64,000 nucleotides of DNA from Pseudomonas sp. B21_DOA (GTDB taxonomy: Bacteria; Pseudomonadota; Gammaproteobacteria; Pseudomonadales; Pseudomonadaceae), in the NCBI GenBank assembly GCA_030544685.1, contig CP086683.1:1860001-1924000 (forward strand), given 5' to 3'. Under the pieces are notes generated by a model. It searched no databases. It had not been told where the DNA came from and saw only the letters and a list, made by a program, of their open reading frames with translations. The translations under genes and the position numbers were made by a program. Position 1 is the first letter of the stretch, and each line of letters starts with the position of its first letter. Positions 30,850-40,535 of the stretch are shown here, piece after piece.

Positions 30850-33164
30850 TCAGAAGTGGAAATTGGTACTCAACAGCGCCGTGCGGCCCGCCGCCTGGTT
30901 GGCGAAGTGGGTCGAGAAGGCTTTGTCGTAATAGGTTTCGTCGGTCAGGTTCTGCACGTTGAGTTGCAGGTCGACGTTCTTGGTCAGCTTGTAGGCCGCC
31001 ATCGCGTCGTAACGCACGTACGAATCGACCATCGTCGTGTTCGCCACACTGCCGTAGACGTCGTCGACGTAGAACGCGCCACCACCGATCGTCAGCTTCG
31101 GCGTGACCTGATACGTGGTCCACAGGCTGGCGCTGTTTTTCGGTGTGTTCGGCAGATCGTTGCCGTCGTTGGCGCGACCCAGCGGGCCACCATCAACCTG
31201 TTCGCTGTCCATGAAGGCGTAACCGGCGAACACCTGCCACTTGTCGGTGATCTTGCCGCTGGCCGACAGTTCGAAGCCTTGAACGCGGGTCTTGCCGGCG
31301 TTCTCGTAGGAACTTGTGTCGACCTGCACGCGAGCGTTTTCCTTCTCGGTGCGGAAGATGTCGGCGGTCAGCGACAGGCGATCGTTGAGCAGATCCCACT
31401 TGGTGCCGATCTCATAGTTCTTGGTGGTTTCCGGCTCCATGTCGCTTCTCAGCAGGTTGCCGCTGCGATCCGGTGTGCCGCCCAGCGGGTTGCCTTCCTG
31501 GCCTTCGCCCAGGGTGTTGCCCGGCGGCGTCGCCGAGGTTGCATAGGAGGCGTAGATGCTGCCGTTTTCCGCCGGCTTGTAGACCACGCCGAACTGGCCG
31601 GTGACGAATTCGCTGGTGTCATCACCCTTGGAGGTGGTGGTACCGGCGGCGTTGTAGGTCTTGTAGGCGGTGTCGAAATGGTCGTAGCGCAGGCCCATGT
31701 TCACCAGCCATTGCTCGGATAACTCCAGCGTGTCGAACACGTACAGCGCGTAGGTGTCGGCCTGGGTGTCGGTGCCGGCGTAGTTGCGCGAGATCGCGCC
31801 GTTCCACGGGTCGTTTGGATTCGGGTTAGACAGCGAGGTGCAGTTGTAACCGCTGGCCGCGCCGATCAGGCCCGGGTTGCAGTTGGTAGTGACAGCGCTG
31901 GTGCGCGGCGTGGTGTCGGTGTTGACGTTGTACGAGGATTTCTCGCTCTGCTCGCGGGTGTACTCAACCCCGGTGGAGAAGCTGTTCTTGAAACCGGCCA
32001 CGTAAAAGGTGCCGAACAGATCGGTCTGGTTGGTGGTGGTTTCGGTGTTGCTCACCCGCGTGTTGGCCCGGCGCCAGACGCTGCCGTTGTTGACGTTACC
32101 CTTGCTGTCGTCCGGCTGGGTCAGGATGTAATCCTGCATGCTGGCGCCGTGGCGCAGGGTGTTCTTGATGGTCAGCGCATCATTGAGGTCGTGCTCGATG
32201 GCAAAGGTCGCGGTGTCGGTGCGGCCCTTGCGGAAGTCGCGATCCAGACCATAGAAATTGTCGTGATCGCCACCGGCGTACGGCTTGTCCGGGTTGGACT
32301 TGGTGCGCGCGGCCGATCCACCGGTGGGAATGGTGTACGGGATGCCCGAGTCCGGGGTGTCGTTGCTTTCCAGATGGTAGTAGTCGAGGTTTACGCGGGT
32401 ATCGGTGCCCAGGCCGAAGGCCAGCGACGGCGCGATGCCCCAGCGGTCGTAATCGACCTTGTCGCGACCGGCGACGTTGCTCTCGTGGCTCATCAGGTTG
32501 AGACGGCCGGCAGCGCTGTCGCTGAACTGGTAGTTGCCGTCGAGGGTATAGCGCTGGGTCTGGTCGGAGCCGTAGGTGAAGCCGCCGTCGAACGAGTTGC
32601 CCAGATGAGCTTTCTTGCTCACCAGATTGATGCTGCCGCCGGCGGCGCCACGACCGCCAATCGCCGAGTTCGGACCTTTGCTGACTTCGATGTTTTCCAC
32701 GGCGAAGATTTCGCGGCTCTGCGAACCGGTGTCGCGCACGCCGTCCAGATAGGTGTCGCCCTGGGCGTCGAAGCCGCGAATGAACGGACGATCGCCCTGC
32801 GGGTTGCCGCCTTCACCGGCGCCGAAAGTGATGCCCGGCACGGTACGCAAGGCGTCCTGCATGTTCAGCGCGCCGGTGTCCTTGAGCACTTGTTGCGGGA
32901 TGACAGTGACCGAGCGCGGCGTGTCGACCAGCGGCGCGGTGTACTTGGGCGAGGAGGCTTTTTCGACCTGGTAGGACGTCGAGTCCTGGGCTTCGCCGGT
33001 GATGGCGGTGGCGTCCAGGGCAATGGCATTGCCGGAAGCTTTGCTGTCGGTTTTTCCGCTGCGAAGACCATCTGCCCAGCGGAGCCGGCGGTGATCGCGA
33101 CACCGATTGCCGAGGCGAGCAGACGTGGTGAACTGACCGGTAATTGTGCGTGTTGACGTGCCAT
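30850..33164 (-). CDS. piuA: TonB-dependent siderophore receptor PiuA (one single-base deletion)
   Basis: Outer-membrane receptor, 771 residues after repair. Signal peptide (about 1-40, [20 protein letters not shown]), TonB box/plug domain ([55 protein letters not shown]), then a 22-strand barrel ending in Phe (ALLSTNFHF). The T-run 33051-33055 (plus strand) needs one more base, joining [20 protein letters not shown] to the plug. Start 33164 has GGGAGGG upstream. PiuA-type receptors import catecholate siderophores and carry siderophore-antibiotic conjugates into the cell. The gene order with piuC and piuB supports the name. Confidence 0.9.
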
Positions 33165-33212
33165 TTTTATTCCCTCCCCAAGGATTTGAGGCGGCGGAAT
33201 ATAGGGTAAACA

Positions 33213-33250
33213 GGTATTCGTATCAATTGCGAAACATTGTTATTCGCATT
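33213..33250. promoter_or_regulatory. Candidate Fur box between piuA and piuC
   Basis: TGCGAA (33228-33233) and TTCGCA (33243-33248) form an inverted repeat around ACATTGTTA, in an AT-rich patch otherwise rare here, 64-85 bases upstream of piuA. It is similar to Fur sites before Pseudomonas TonB receptors. The same site could serve the divergent piuC. Confidence 0.55.
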
Positions 33251-33370
33251 GAATTTACATTCTTTACAATTTGCCCTTACGGTTTTTGCCTGTTCGTTCG
33301 TCTCGCGGGTTTTACACGGTCAATAAGAATCAATACCATTGCCGCCTTCTTGCCATCAGGTGACATCGCC

Positions 33371-34051
33371 ATGCTGCTGCACATTCCCGGGCTGTTCGCA
33401 AAAGACGAAGTGCAGCGCATCCGCCAGGCCCTGGAGCAAGCGGATTGGGCCGACGGCAAGATCACCGCCGGCTTCCAGTCGGCCAAGGCCAAGCACAATC
33501 TGCAACTGCCCGAAGGCCACCCGCTGGCCAAGGAAATTGGCGCGGCGATGCTCGAGCGGCTGTGGAAGAATCCGCTGTTCATGTCCGCCGCATTGCCGCA
33601 CAAAGTCTTTCCACCGTTGGTGAACTGCTACACGGCCGGCGGCAGTTTCGACTTTCACATCGACAATGCCGTGCGCCAGCCCAAGGGCAGCATCGAGCGG
33701 GTGCGCACCGATTTGTCGGCGACGCTGTTTTTCAGCGAGCCGGAAGATTACGACGGCGGCGAACTGGAGATTCAGGACACCTACGGCACCCAGCGCGTGA
33801 AGCTGCCGGCCGGCGACATGGTGTTGTATCCGGGCACCAGTTTGCACAAGGTCAACGCCGTCACCCGTGGCGCGCGTTATGCGTCGTTTTTCTGGACGCA
33901 AAGTCTGGTGCGCGAAGACAGCCAGCGTGCGCTGCTGTTCGAAATGGACGGGGCGATTCAGCAACTCACGCATGATGTTCCCGACCACCCTTCGCTGATC
34001 CGCCTCACCGGCACTTATCACAACTTGCTGCGCCGCTGGGTCGAGGTATGA
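33371..34051 (+). CDS. piuC: Fe(II)/2-oxoglutarate-dependent hydroxylase PiuC (PKHD type)
   Basis: A 226-residue double-stranded beta-helix dioxygenase with the facial triad His96-x-Asp98 (FHID) and His159 (SLHKV), and Arg169 (GARYASFFW) to bind 2-oxoglutarate. In P. aeruginosa piuC is beside piuA and iron-regulated; its substrate is not firmly known, and it may modify a siderophore or the receptor. I chose ATG 33371 (AGGTGA eight bases upstream) over the long upstream frame, which crosses the regulatory region. The stop overlaps the Sel1 gene by four bases. Confidence 0.93.
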   Translation: MLLHIPGLFAKDEVQRIRQALEQADWADGKITAGFQSAKAKHNLQLPEGHPLAKEIGAAMLERLWKNPLFMSAALPHKVFPPLVNCYTAGGSFDFHIDNAVRQPKGSIERVRTDLSATLFFSEPEDYDGGELEIQDTYGTQRVKLPAGDMVLYPGTSLHKVNAVTRGARYASFFWTQSLVREDSQRALLFEMDGAIQQLTHDVPDHPSLIRLTGTYHNLLRRWVEV

Positions 34052-34806
34052 GTTTTCAGTTGCGTCGCGAGGAAGTTCTCGACGCCGCCGGGTTGGCGGT
34101 AATGCTTGAAGAAAGTCCCGCCCGCGCTGCGCAGGCGATCTTGCTGGCGGCGGGCGAGGGCGAGGTTGAAGCGCAGGCGTTGCTTGGGCAGATCCTGCTG
34201 GACGGGCAGGGCATCGCGCAGGATCAACCGCTGGCGTTGCGCTGGTTCGGCATCGCCGCCGGTCGCGGGCACCTGATGGCGCGCAACATGCTCGGGCGTT
34301 GTCATGAGCATGGTTGGGGCTGTGCGGCGGATGCCTCGATGGCAGCGCAGCATTATCGAATCGCCGCCGAGGCGGGGCTGGACTGGGCGATGTACAACCT
34401 AGCCAACCTGCAGGCGACCGGGCGCGGGGTGACGGTAGATCATCAGCAAGCGCTGGCGTTGTACCGACGCGCGGCTGAGTTGGGCCATGGGAAATCGATG
34501 AATCTGCTGGGGCGTTATCTGGAGGAAGGGCAGGTGTGTCCGGCGGATCCGCTGGCGGCGCTTGAGTGGTATCGGCGTTCGGCCGAGGCAGGGGATTTTC
34601 GTGGGCAGTTCAGTCATGCGGCGGTGTTGGCGGCTGAGGGGCGGGTTGATGAAGCGGTCGAGTGGCTGGAGAAAGCCTTGGCCGCCGGCAATCTGAATTT
34701 CCTGCGGGTGGCGAGCCAGACGCTGGCTGATGCGACAGATTTGCGGATTCAGGCTTTGGCAACTCGATACCAGCGGCGTGCAGATGAACTGACCCGCACC
34801 GCATAA
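34048..34806 (+). CDS. Sel1-like repeat protein
   Basis: A 252-residue protein made mostly of Sel1/TPR-like helical repeats ([81 protein letters not shown]). It has no signal peptide, so it is probably a cytoplasmic scaffold. The ATGA overlap with piuC ties it to iron-responsive expression. Its partner is unknown; the same pair occurs in P. aeruginosa. Confidence 0.88.
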   Translation: MSFQLRREEVLDAAGLAVMLEESPARAAQAILLAAGEGEVEAQALLGQILLDGQGIAQDQPLALRWFGIAAGRGHLMARNMLGRCHEHGWGCAADASMAAQHYRIAAEAGLDWAMYNLANLQATGRGVTVDHQQALALYRRAAELGHGKSMNLLGRYLEEGQVCPADPLAALEWYRRSAEAGDFRGQFSHAAVLAAEGRVDEAVEWLEKALAAGNLNFLRVASQTLADATDLRIQALATRYQRRADELTRTA

Positions 34807-34810
34807 CCCT

Positions 34811-34897
34811 GTGGAAGCGAGCCTGCTCGCGAAGTCGTCGTGTCAGTCACCCACATCTGTACTGACTCACCGCTTTCGCGAGCAGGCTCGCTCCCAC
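34811..34897. repeat. Inverted REP pair between sel1 and speC
   Basis: Copies at 34811-34832 (with GTGGAAG instead of GTGGGAG) and, inverted, 34876-34897, between convergent 3' ends. Confidence 0.88.
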
Positions 34898-34925
34898 AAG
34901 GGATCTCCAGTTATTCATGGATCAC

Positions 34926-34956
34926 AAAAAAGCCCATGACACGTCATGGGCTTTTC
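34926..34956 (-). terminator. Terminator of speC
   Basis: Stem AGCCCATGAC / GTCATGGGCT with a two-base loop, flanked by A-runs on one side and T-runs on the other. On the minus strand it is followed by TTTTTTGTG, 36 bases after the speC stop. Confidence 0.88.
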
Positions 34957-34958
34957 AC

Positions 34959-34987
34959 TTGCAGCTTGCAGCTCAAAACTTGCAGCT
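34959..34987. repeat. Short CTTGCAGC repeat beside speC
   Basis: CTTGCAGCTTGCAGCT and, after AAAA, CTTGCAGCTGC: a shorter relative of the heptamer repeat at 11354-11392, again at a gene 3' end. Confidence 0.6.
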
Positions 34988-34992
34988 GCTCC

Positions 34993-36156
34993 TTAAACGT
35001 AAAACGACTTCAGCGGCGGGAAGCCATTGAACTCGACCGCGCTGTAACTGGTGGTATACGCACCGGTCGACAGCCAGTACAGGCGATCACCAATCGCCAG
35101 GTTCAGCGGCAGGCCGTACTTGTAGTTCTCGTACATGATGTCGGCGCTGTCGCAGGTCGGGCCGGCGATCACCACTTCTTCCATCTCGCCTTTCTTCTCG
35201 GTCCAGATCGGGAACTTGATCGCTTCGTCCATGGTTTCGATCAGGCCGGAGAACTTGCCCACATCGGTATACACCCAACGCTCGACGGCGGTGCGCGACT
35301 TGCGTGCAACCAGTACCACTTCGCTGACCAGAATACCGGCGTTGGCAATCAGCGAACGGCCCGGCTCGAGGATGATTTCCGGCAGGTCATCACCGAAGTC
35401 TTCCTTCAGGAAGCGAATGATTTCTTCGGCGTAGGTTTCCAGGCTGTTGGTGCGGGTGATGTAGTTGGCCGGAAAGCCGCCGCCCATGTTGATCAGCTTG
35501 AGGTGAATGCCGTCTTCTTCTTTCAGGCGTTCGAAGATCACTTTGACCTTGGCGATCGCCGCGTCCCAAACGCTGATGTCGCGTTGTTGCGAGCCGACGT
35601 GGAACGAGATGCCGTACGGCACCAGGCCGAGGTCGCGAGCGAGAATCAGCAGGTCCATGGCCATGTCGGTCTGGCAGCCGAACTTGCGCGACAGTGGCCA
35701 GTCAGCCGTGGTCGAGCCTTCAGTGAGAATGCGCACATAGACTTTCGAACCCGGTGCAGCCTTGGCGATGTTGCGCAGGTCGGCTTCGGAGTCGGTGGAG
35801 AACAGACGCACGCCCTTCTCGTAGAAGTAGCGGATGTCCTTGGATTTCTTGATGGTGTTGCCGTAGCTGATACGGTCCGGGCTGACGCCGCGATCCATCA
35901 CTTTGTCCAGCTCGTAGATCGAAGCAATGTCGAAGCTCGAGCCCTTGTCTTTGAGCAGGTCGATGATCTCGACGGCCGGGTTGGCCTTGACCGCGTAGTA
36001 GACCTTGGCGAATTCGAAACCGGCGCGCAGGTCATCGTAGGCCTGGGCGATCATCGCGGTGTCGATCACCACGAACGGGGTTTCCTGTTTGTCGGCGAAC
36101 GCCTTCATTTTGTCGAATGTAGCGCGCGCGAAATAGTCTTCGACCTGGATCGACAT
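34993..36156 (-). CDS. speC: Ornithine (lysine/ornithine) decarboxylase, fold type III
   Basis: PLP enzyme of the alanine-racemase-like fold that makes putrescine from ornithine; some members also accept lysine. The 387-residue protein has the PLP lysine Lys57 (YYAVKANP), HVGSQQ, NMGGGFPANY, EPGRSLIANAG and the dimer-interface cysteine motif GPTCDSADIM. Start ATG 36156 begins MSIQVEDYFARATFDK; a seven-residue longer start is possible. It corresponds to P. aeruginosa PA4519 by sequence type and context. Upstream lies a 637-base spacer with a terminator-like hairpin. Confidence 0.93.
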   Translation of the reverse strand: MSIQVEDYFARATFDKMKAFADKQETPFVVIDTAMIAQAYDDLRAGFEFAKVYYAVKANPAVEIIDLLKDKGSSFDIASIYELDKVMDRGVSPDRISYGNTIKKSKDIRYFYEKGVRLFSTDSEADLRNIAKAAPGSKVYVRILTEGSTTADWPLSRKFGCQTDMAMDLLILARDLGLVPYGISFHVGSQQRDISVWDAAIAKVKVIFERLKEEDGIHLKLINMGGGFPANYITRTNSLETYAEEIIRFLKEDFGDDLPEIILEPGRSLIANAGILVSEVVLVARKSRTAVERWVYTDVGKFSGLIETMDEAIKFPIWTEKKGEMEEVVIAGPTCDSADIMYENYKYGLPLNLAIGDRLYWLSTGAYTTSYSAVEFNGFPPLKSFYV

Positions 36157-36257
36157 GCTGGGTGCTCCTATGGGCAAACTCGTAAAAACAATGGGTGCAT
36201 GAACGCCCTCCGTATCCCCACTTTGGTTCGCCTACTTCCCAAGGCATGTCGCCGAAA

Positions 36258-36296
36258 GCAAAAAGGCCCAGAGATGTGCAGCTATCCCTTGGCCTT
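36258..36296 (-). promoter_or_regulatory. Terminator-like hairpin upstream of speC (possible attenuator)
   Basis: On the minus strand AAGGCC (36296-36291) pairs with GGCCTT (36268-36263), followed by a T tract, about 105 bases before the speC start and in the same direction. No upstream gene needs a terminator here: the previous minus-strand gene ends at 36794, beyond a REP pair. Confidence 0.5.
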
Positions 36297-36692
36297 GCTG
36301 TCTCGTCGTCAGTACTTGAGCCGGATGGATCGTTTCCAGCATGGACGTTCGGCGCGAACTTTAGGGCGTGAGGGGCGCGAGATCAACTAAAAATGTCGCG
36401 TTTTTGCACGGTTCTGACGTGCGTCGCGTTCATCACTCCTTCTACCCGACCGAGATGACGGGGAGATGTTCCCGGCGAATTTTCGAGTGTTAAACATATC
36501 TGCACGTTCGTGGCTTTTGTCAGCTAGATCGCAGGTAAGTGTGATGGCGGCAACATCGGCGACGTTGGCGTCGAGAGGTGGGCGGTAGGGGGATTTTGGC
36601 TGTTTGAGACGGAGTTTCTCAGACGCTCTCTGAATATCATATGTTGAGATTCTTTTCCGCCTGATGAGTGAAGAAAAAATCACTCGGATCCT

Positions 36693-36780
36693 GTGGGAGC
36701 GAGCTTGCTCGCGAAGGCATTTTCACAGTCGACATCGTTGTTGACTGATATTGCGCTTTCGCGAGCAAGCTCGCTCCCAC
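36693..36780. repeat. Inverted REP pair downstream of the opuC operon
   Basis: Copies at 36693-36714 and, inverted, 36759-36780, just after the opuCA stop; it may form the 3' end of that transcript. The 36297-36690 stretch between this and the hairpin holds no gene I can support. Confidence 0.9.
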
Positions 36781-36793
36781 AGGGCCTGTATTT

Positions 36794-37951
36794 TTAGGCG
36801 ACGACCGCCTCAGCCGGCGAGACGATACTGGTCTTCATCCCCCGCGAACGGCCCGAACTCAGGTACGCCGCAATCGACTCCTGCGTTACCTCGCCGAGGA
36901 ACACCCGTTCGGCATCCATCACCGGCAGCCAGGCGCGGTTGAACTCGTACATGCGCGACAGCAGGATGCGCAGGTGCTCGTCGTACGCTGCGGTGGCGTT
37001 GAACTCACGCAGGAATTGCGCGCAGGTGCCGGTCTGGCGATGCAGGTCGCGACGGCGCACGTAACCCAGCGCCTTGTTCTCGGCGCAGGTGACCACGACG
37101 TAGCGACGGTCGTGCTCGTCCATCAATTCCAGCGCATCGGCCACCGGGGTTTCCGGGCTCACTGACGGCGCGTTGTCCGCCGCGTCTTCGGCCTTCACCA
37201 ACAGCAGACGCTTGAGGGTGCTGTCCTGGCCGACGAAGTTGCTGACGAAGTCATCCGCCGGATGCGCGAGCAGGGTGTCCGGGTGGTCGATCTGCAGCAG
37301 CTTGCCGGCGCGGAAAATGGCGATCTTGTCGCCCAGTTTGATCGCTTCGTCGATGTCGTGGCTGACCATGATCACGGTCTTGTTCAGCGCGCGCTGCATC
37401 TCGAAGAATTCGTTCTGGATCATCTCGCGGTTGATCGGGTCGACCGCGCCGAACGGCTCGTCCATCAACAGCAGTGGGGCGTCAGCCGCAAGCGCACGAA
37501 TCACGCCGATACGCTGTTGCTGACCACCGGACAATTCCCGCGGGTAGCGATGCAGATACTGCTTGGGCTCGAGCTTGATCATGCTCATCAGTTCGCGGGC
37601 ACGGTCGTGGCATTTCTGTTTGTCCCAGCCGAGCAGTTTCGGCACCACGACGATGTTCTCTTCGATGGTCATGTTCGGGAACAGACCGATCTGCTGGATC
37701 ACGTAGCCGATGTTGCGGCGCAGGGTTACTTCGTCGAGATCGGTGGTGTCTTCGCCGTTGATGAGGATCTTGCCCGAGGTCGGTTTGATCAGGCGGTTGA
37801 TCATTTTCAACGTGGTGCTTTTGCCGCAACCCGATGGCCCGAGGAACACGCAGATCTCGCCTTCATTGACGGTCAGGCTTACCGAGTCCACGGCTTTGAC
37901 ATCTTTGCCGTTGCTTTGGAAGGTTTTGCTGAGGTTTTGAAGTTCGATCAT
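36794..37951 (-). CDS. opuCA: Glycine betaine/carnitine/choline ABC transporter, ATPase with CBS domains
   Basis: A 385-residue ABC ATPase. Walker A GPSGCGKST, Q-loop, signature LSGGQQQRIGVIRAL and Walker B LLMDEP are clear, followed by two C-terminal CBS domains (about 245-365), which in OpuA/OpuC ATPases sense ionic strength. It energises uptake of quaternary amines, probably as osmoprotectants or carbon sources. Start ATG 37951 (MIELQNLSKTFQ) overlaps the permease stop by four bases. Last gene of a four-gene operon resembling P. aeruginosa PA3888-3891. Confidence 0.9.
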   Translation of the reverse strand: MIELQNLSKTFQSNGKDVKAVDSVSLTVNEGEICVFLGPSGCGKSTTLKMINRLIKPTSGKILINGEDTTDLDEVTLRRNIGYVIQQIGLFPNMTIEENIVVVPKLLGWDKQKCHDRARELMSMIKLEPKQYLHRYPRELSGGQQQRIGVIRALAADAPLLLMDEPFGAVDPINREMIQNEFFEMQRALNKTVIMVSHDIDEAIKLGDKIAIFRAGKLLQIDHPDTLLAHPADDFVSNFVGQDSTLKRLLLVKAEDAADNAPSVSPETPVADALELMDEHDRRYVVVTCAENKALGYVRRRDLHRQTGTCAQFLREFNATAAYDEHLRILLSRMYEFNRAWLPVMDAERVFLGEVTQESIAAYLSSGRSRGMKTSIVSPAEAVVA

Positions 37952-38601
37952 TTGAGGAGTCCTTTTGGAGTCAGCGAGCGTTGCAGCCACTGCAAAACGA
38001 GGTCGGCGAAAATCGCCAGAAGACTGACCAGCAGTGCGCCGACGATAAGCATCGACATGTCACTGCGGCTGATGGAGGCAAGGATCAACACACCGAGGCC
38101 GCCGGCGCCGATGGTTGCGGCAATGGTCATGACGCCGATGTTCATCACCACCGCGGTGCGCACGCCAGCGAGGATCACCGGCACCGCAATCGGCAGTTCG
38201 ACCATGCGCAGGCGCTGGCCGAAGGTCATGCCGATGCCGCGCGCGGCTTCGCGGATGCCCGGCTCGACGCCGGTGAGGGCGAGGTAGGTGTTGCGCATGA
38301 TCGGCAGCAACGAATAAAGGAACACGGCAGTGATCGCCGGCAGCGGCCCGAGGCCTTGGCCGAACTTGGAGTAGAACGGCAGCAGCAGGCCGAACAGGGC
38401 GATCGACGGCACGGTCAGCAGCACCGTGGCGCTGGCCTGCAACGGGCCGGCGAGGGTGGGGAAACGCGTCATCAGAATGCCCAGCGGCACGCCGATGACG
38501 ATCGCCAGCGTTACGGCGATGCCGACCAGAGTGATGTGCTGCCAGGTCAGGTGCATCACCTGCTGCCAGTCGAGATGGGAAAAGGCGTTCAGAAATTCCA
38601 T
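37948..38601 (-). CDS. opuCB: Osmoprotectant ABC transporter permease (second)
   Basis: A 217-residue inner-membrane permease with five to six helices (ITLVGIAVTLAIVIGVPLGI, LLTVPSIALFGLLLPF, ITAVFLYSLLPIMRNTYLAL) and the EAA-loop region IREAARGIGMTFGQRLRMVELP, which contacts the ATPase. It overlaps opuCA by four bases and follows the binding-protein gene by 13 bases. QAT-family transporters typically use two such permeases. Confidence 0.9.
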   Translation of the reverse strand: MEFLNAFSHLDWQQVMHLTWQHITLVGIAVTLAIVIGVPLGILMTRFPTLAGPLQASATVLLTVPSIALFGLLLPFYSKFGQGLGPLPAITAVFLYSLLPIMRNTYLALTGVEPGIREAARGIGMTFGQRLRMVELPIAVPVILAGVRTAVVMNIGVMTIAATIGAGGLGVLILASISRSDMSMLIVGALLVSLLAIFADLVLQWLQRSLTPKGLLK

Positions 38602-38614
38602 GACTTCTCCTCTC

Positions 38615-39507
38615 TTAATTCAATGGATGCTGGCGCAGGAAATCGGCGGCAACGGACGATGGGCTCTCGTGGTCGACGTCCACCCGCGCGTTGAGCTGGC
38701 GCATGGTTTCGTCGTCGAACAGTTCGGCCAGCGGCTTGAGTTGTTCGGCCAGTTTCGGGTTGGCGTCCAGTGTGGCCTGACGCACCACCGGAGCTGCGGT
38801 GTAGTCGGGGAAGTAATGCTTGTCGTCTTCCAGCAATTTCAGGCCGAAGGCGTTGAGGCGGCCGTCGGTGGTGTAGACCAGACCGGCAAACACCTGGCCG
38901 TTGCGCAGTGCGGTGTAAACCAGGCCGGCGTCCATCTGCCGGATGTTCTTGCGGGTCAGGTTCATGTCGTAGAGCTTGACCATGCCGTCGAGGCCGTCGG
39001 AGCGGTTGGCGAACTCGGTGTCCAAAGCCACCAGATGGTTGGTCTTGGCCTCGGCGCGCAGCACTTCGTTGAGCTGGCTGATGTTGCCGATCTGCGGGTA
39101 TTGCTCGGCGACTTTTTCGGCAGGGCAAGGGCATAGGTGTTGCTGAATTTCGACGGCGTCAGCCAGACCAGGCCTTTTTTCGCGTCGAGTTCTTTGACCC
39201 GGGCGTAGGACTGCGCGCTGTCAAGTTTCTCGGTGACATGGTTATAGGCCACCAGCGACACGCCGGTGTATTCCCAGAGCAGGTCCAACTGGCCGCTTTC
39301 GTGGGCGCTGCGCGCGAGGTTGCTGCCCAGGCCGCCGGTGATCTGTGCGTCGTAGCCTTTGCTGCGCAGGTATTGCGCGGTGATTTCGGCGAGCAGGGTC
39401 TGCTCTGTGAAGACCCGCGCGCCGAGGCGGATGACCGGTTTTTCAGCGGCTTGCGCGATTCCTGCGAACAGCAGGACGCAGCCTAAGATCAAGCTAAGTC
39501 GTTTCAT
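38615..39507 (-). CDS. opuCC: Quaternary-amine substrate-binding protein (one single-base deletion)
   Basis: A periplasmic OpuAC/OsmF-type binding protein, 297 residues after repair. Signal peptide MKRLSLILGCVLLFAGIAQA, then IRLGARVFTEQTLLAEITAQ, GGLGSNLARSAHESGQLDLLWEYTG (split family blocks) and the C-terminal lobe with ALDTEFANRSDGLDGMVKLY. The T-run 39113-39117 (plus strand) needs one more base, joining TYALALP to EKVAEQYPQIGNISQLNEVL-type sequence. It lies between the two permease genes. Start 39507 is the methionine directly before the signal peptide. Confidence 0.88.
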
Positions 39508-39527
39508 AAATATTCCTTCGCAAAGCC

Positions 39528-40244
39528 TTAAGACGGGCGCAGACCGCGTTCCAGCCAGAGACGGCTGGCGAGGGTGACCACGCCATCGAGCAGCAGCGCC
39601 AACAGCGCGGTGCACGCAGCGCCGAGCAGCAGTTGCGGCTGATTGTTCAGGGCGATGCCGGGGAAGATCAGGCTGCCGAGGCTGTTGGCGCCGATCAGGA
39701 AGGCCAGCGGCGCGGTGCCGACGTTGATTGCCAGCGCGACACGCACGCCACCGACGATGATCGGCACGGCATTGGGCAATTCGACTTTCCACAGCACCTG
39801 GCGCGGGGTCATGCCGATGCCGACAGCGGCTTCCTTCAGCGAGCCCTGGACATTTTTCAGGCCTTCATAGGTGTTGCGCACGATCGGCAACAGCGAGGCG
39901 AGGAACAGCGCGAAGATCGCCGGGCCGCTGCCGATGCCGAGGATGCCCAGCGCAATCGCGAGCACGGCCAGCGGTGGCACGGTGTTGCCGATATTGAAGA
40001 TCTGCATGAAGCGTTCGGCGCGGCCGACCATGCTCGGGCGGCTGAGGAAGATACCGGCGGGGATGCCCACGACAAGGGCGGCCAGCATGGAAGCGAGGAC
40101 GAGAATCAGATGAGCTTGCAGGTAAAACAACAAATCGTCGCGGTAGTGTTCGATCGTGTTGATGCCGATCCAGTGGACCAGCAGGGCCAGGAGCGCGATC
40201 ACCACCGCACCTCCCATCAGCCCTTTGCCATAGCGGATAGCCAC
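39528..40244 (-). CDS. opuCD: Osmoprotectant ABC transporter permease (first)
   Basis: A 238-residue permease, first gene of the operon. Membrane helices include GAVVIALLALLVHWIG, LILVLASMLAALVVGIPAGI and AIFALFLASLLPIVRNTY; the EAA loop is LKEAAVGIGMTPRQVLWKVELP in two parts. I chose GTG 40244 (VAIRYGKGLMGG), preceded by AAGGAG, over the longer ATG-start frame that overlaps the structured leader. The substrate is likely betaine, choline or carnitine by family; exact specificity cannot be read. Confidence 0.88.
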   Translation of the reverse strand: MAIRYGKGLMGGAVVIALLALLVHWIGINTIEHYRDDLLFYLQAHLILVLASMLAALVVGIPAGIFLSRPSMVGRAERFMQIFNIGNTVPPLAVLAIALGILGIGSGPAIFALFLASLLPIVRNTYEGLKNVQGSLKEAAVGIGMTPRQVLWKVELPNAVPIIVGGVRVALAINVGTAPLAFLIGANSLGSLIFPGIALNNQPQLLLGAACTALLALLLDGVVTLASRLWLERGLRPS

Positions 40245-40382
40245 AGGCGGACTCCTTTTTGTAGTCGGCGAGCGCTGCTCCGCGTGGCAAGCCATTCCTG
40301 GCTGCCGGAGTCAGCGTTCGCGAAAAGTAGCCGTTTTCCAGCACCGGCCAAGCGGTGCGAAAGCGAGCCATGAGCGCAGCCT

Positions 40383-40435
40383 CGTCAGGCTAACTTGCTG
40401 ATTTTTCAGCCCCTGACGAAGATTCGTAACAGGGG
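40383..40435 (-). promoter_or_regulatory. Structured leader of the opuC operon with alternative hairpins
   Basis: CCCCTG (40410-40415) pairs with CAGGGG (40430-40435) around an inner ACGAA/TTCGT stem. CGTCAGG (40383-40389) can instead pair with CCTGACG (40412-40418), enclosing a GCTGA/TCAGC hairpin (40397-40410). The two folds share bases 40412-40415 and exclude each other. The block lies about 140 bases upstream of the first permease. Confidence 0.5.
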
Positions 40436-40529
40436 ATGGACGTCTCCATGCTTTAAAAGGTTCCCATCTGAGGCAGCATTTGGCCACCCTTAATGTGCTC
40501 AACGGTTCGGTTATTGTCCTGAGTTGGGC

Positions 40530-40535
40530 TATAAT
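40530..40535 (+). promoter_or_regulatory. TATAAT -10 box upstream of prfC
   Basis: A perfect TATAAT lies 36 bases before the prfC start. No good -35 at standard spacing is evident (TTATTG is 13 bases upstream), so assignment as the prfC promoter is tentative. Confidence 0.45.

Noticed and set aside
39865..40371. Minus-strand frame starting MARFRTAWPVLENGYF upstream of opuCD as a leader peptide
   Set aside because: The first 40 residues look protein-like, but it runs out of frame through the permease gene and has no clear ribosome site; kept only as part of the leader region.
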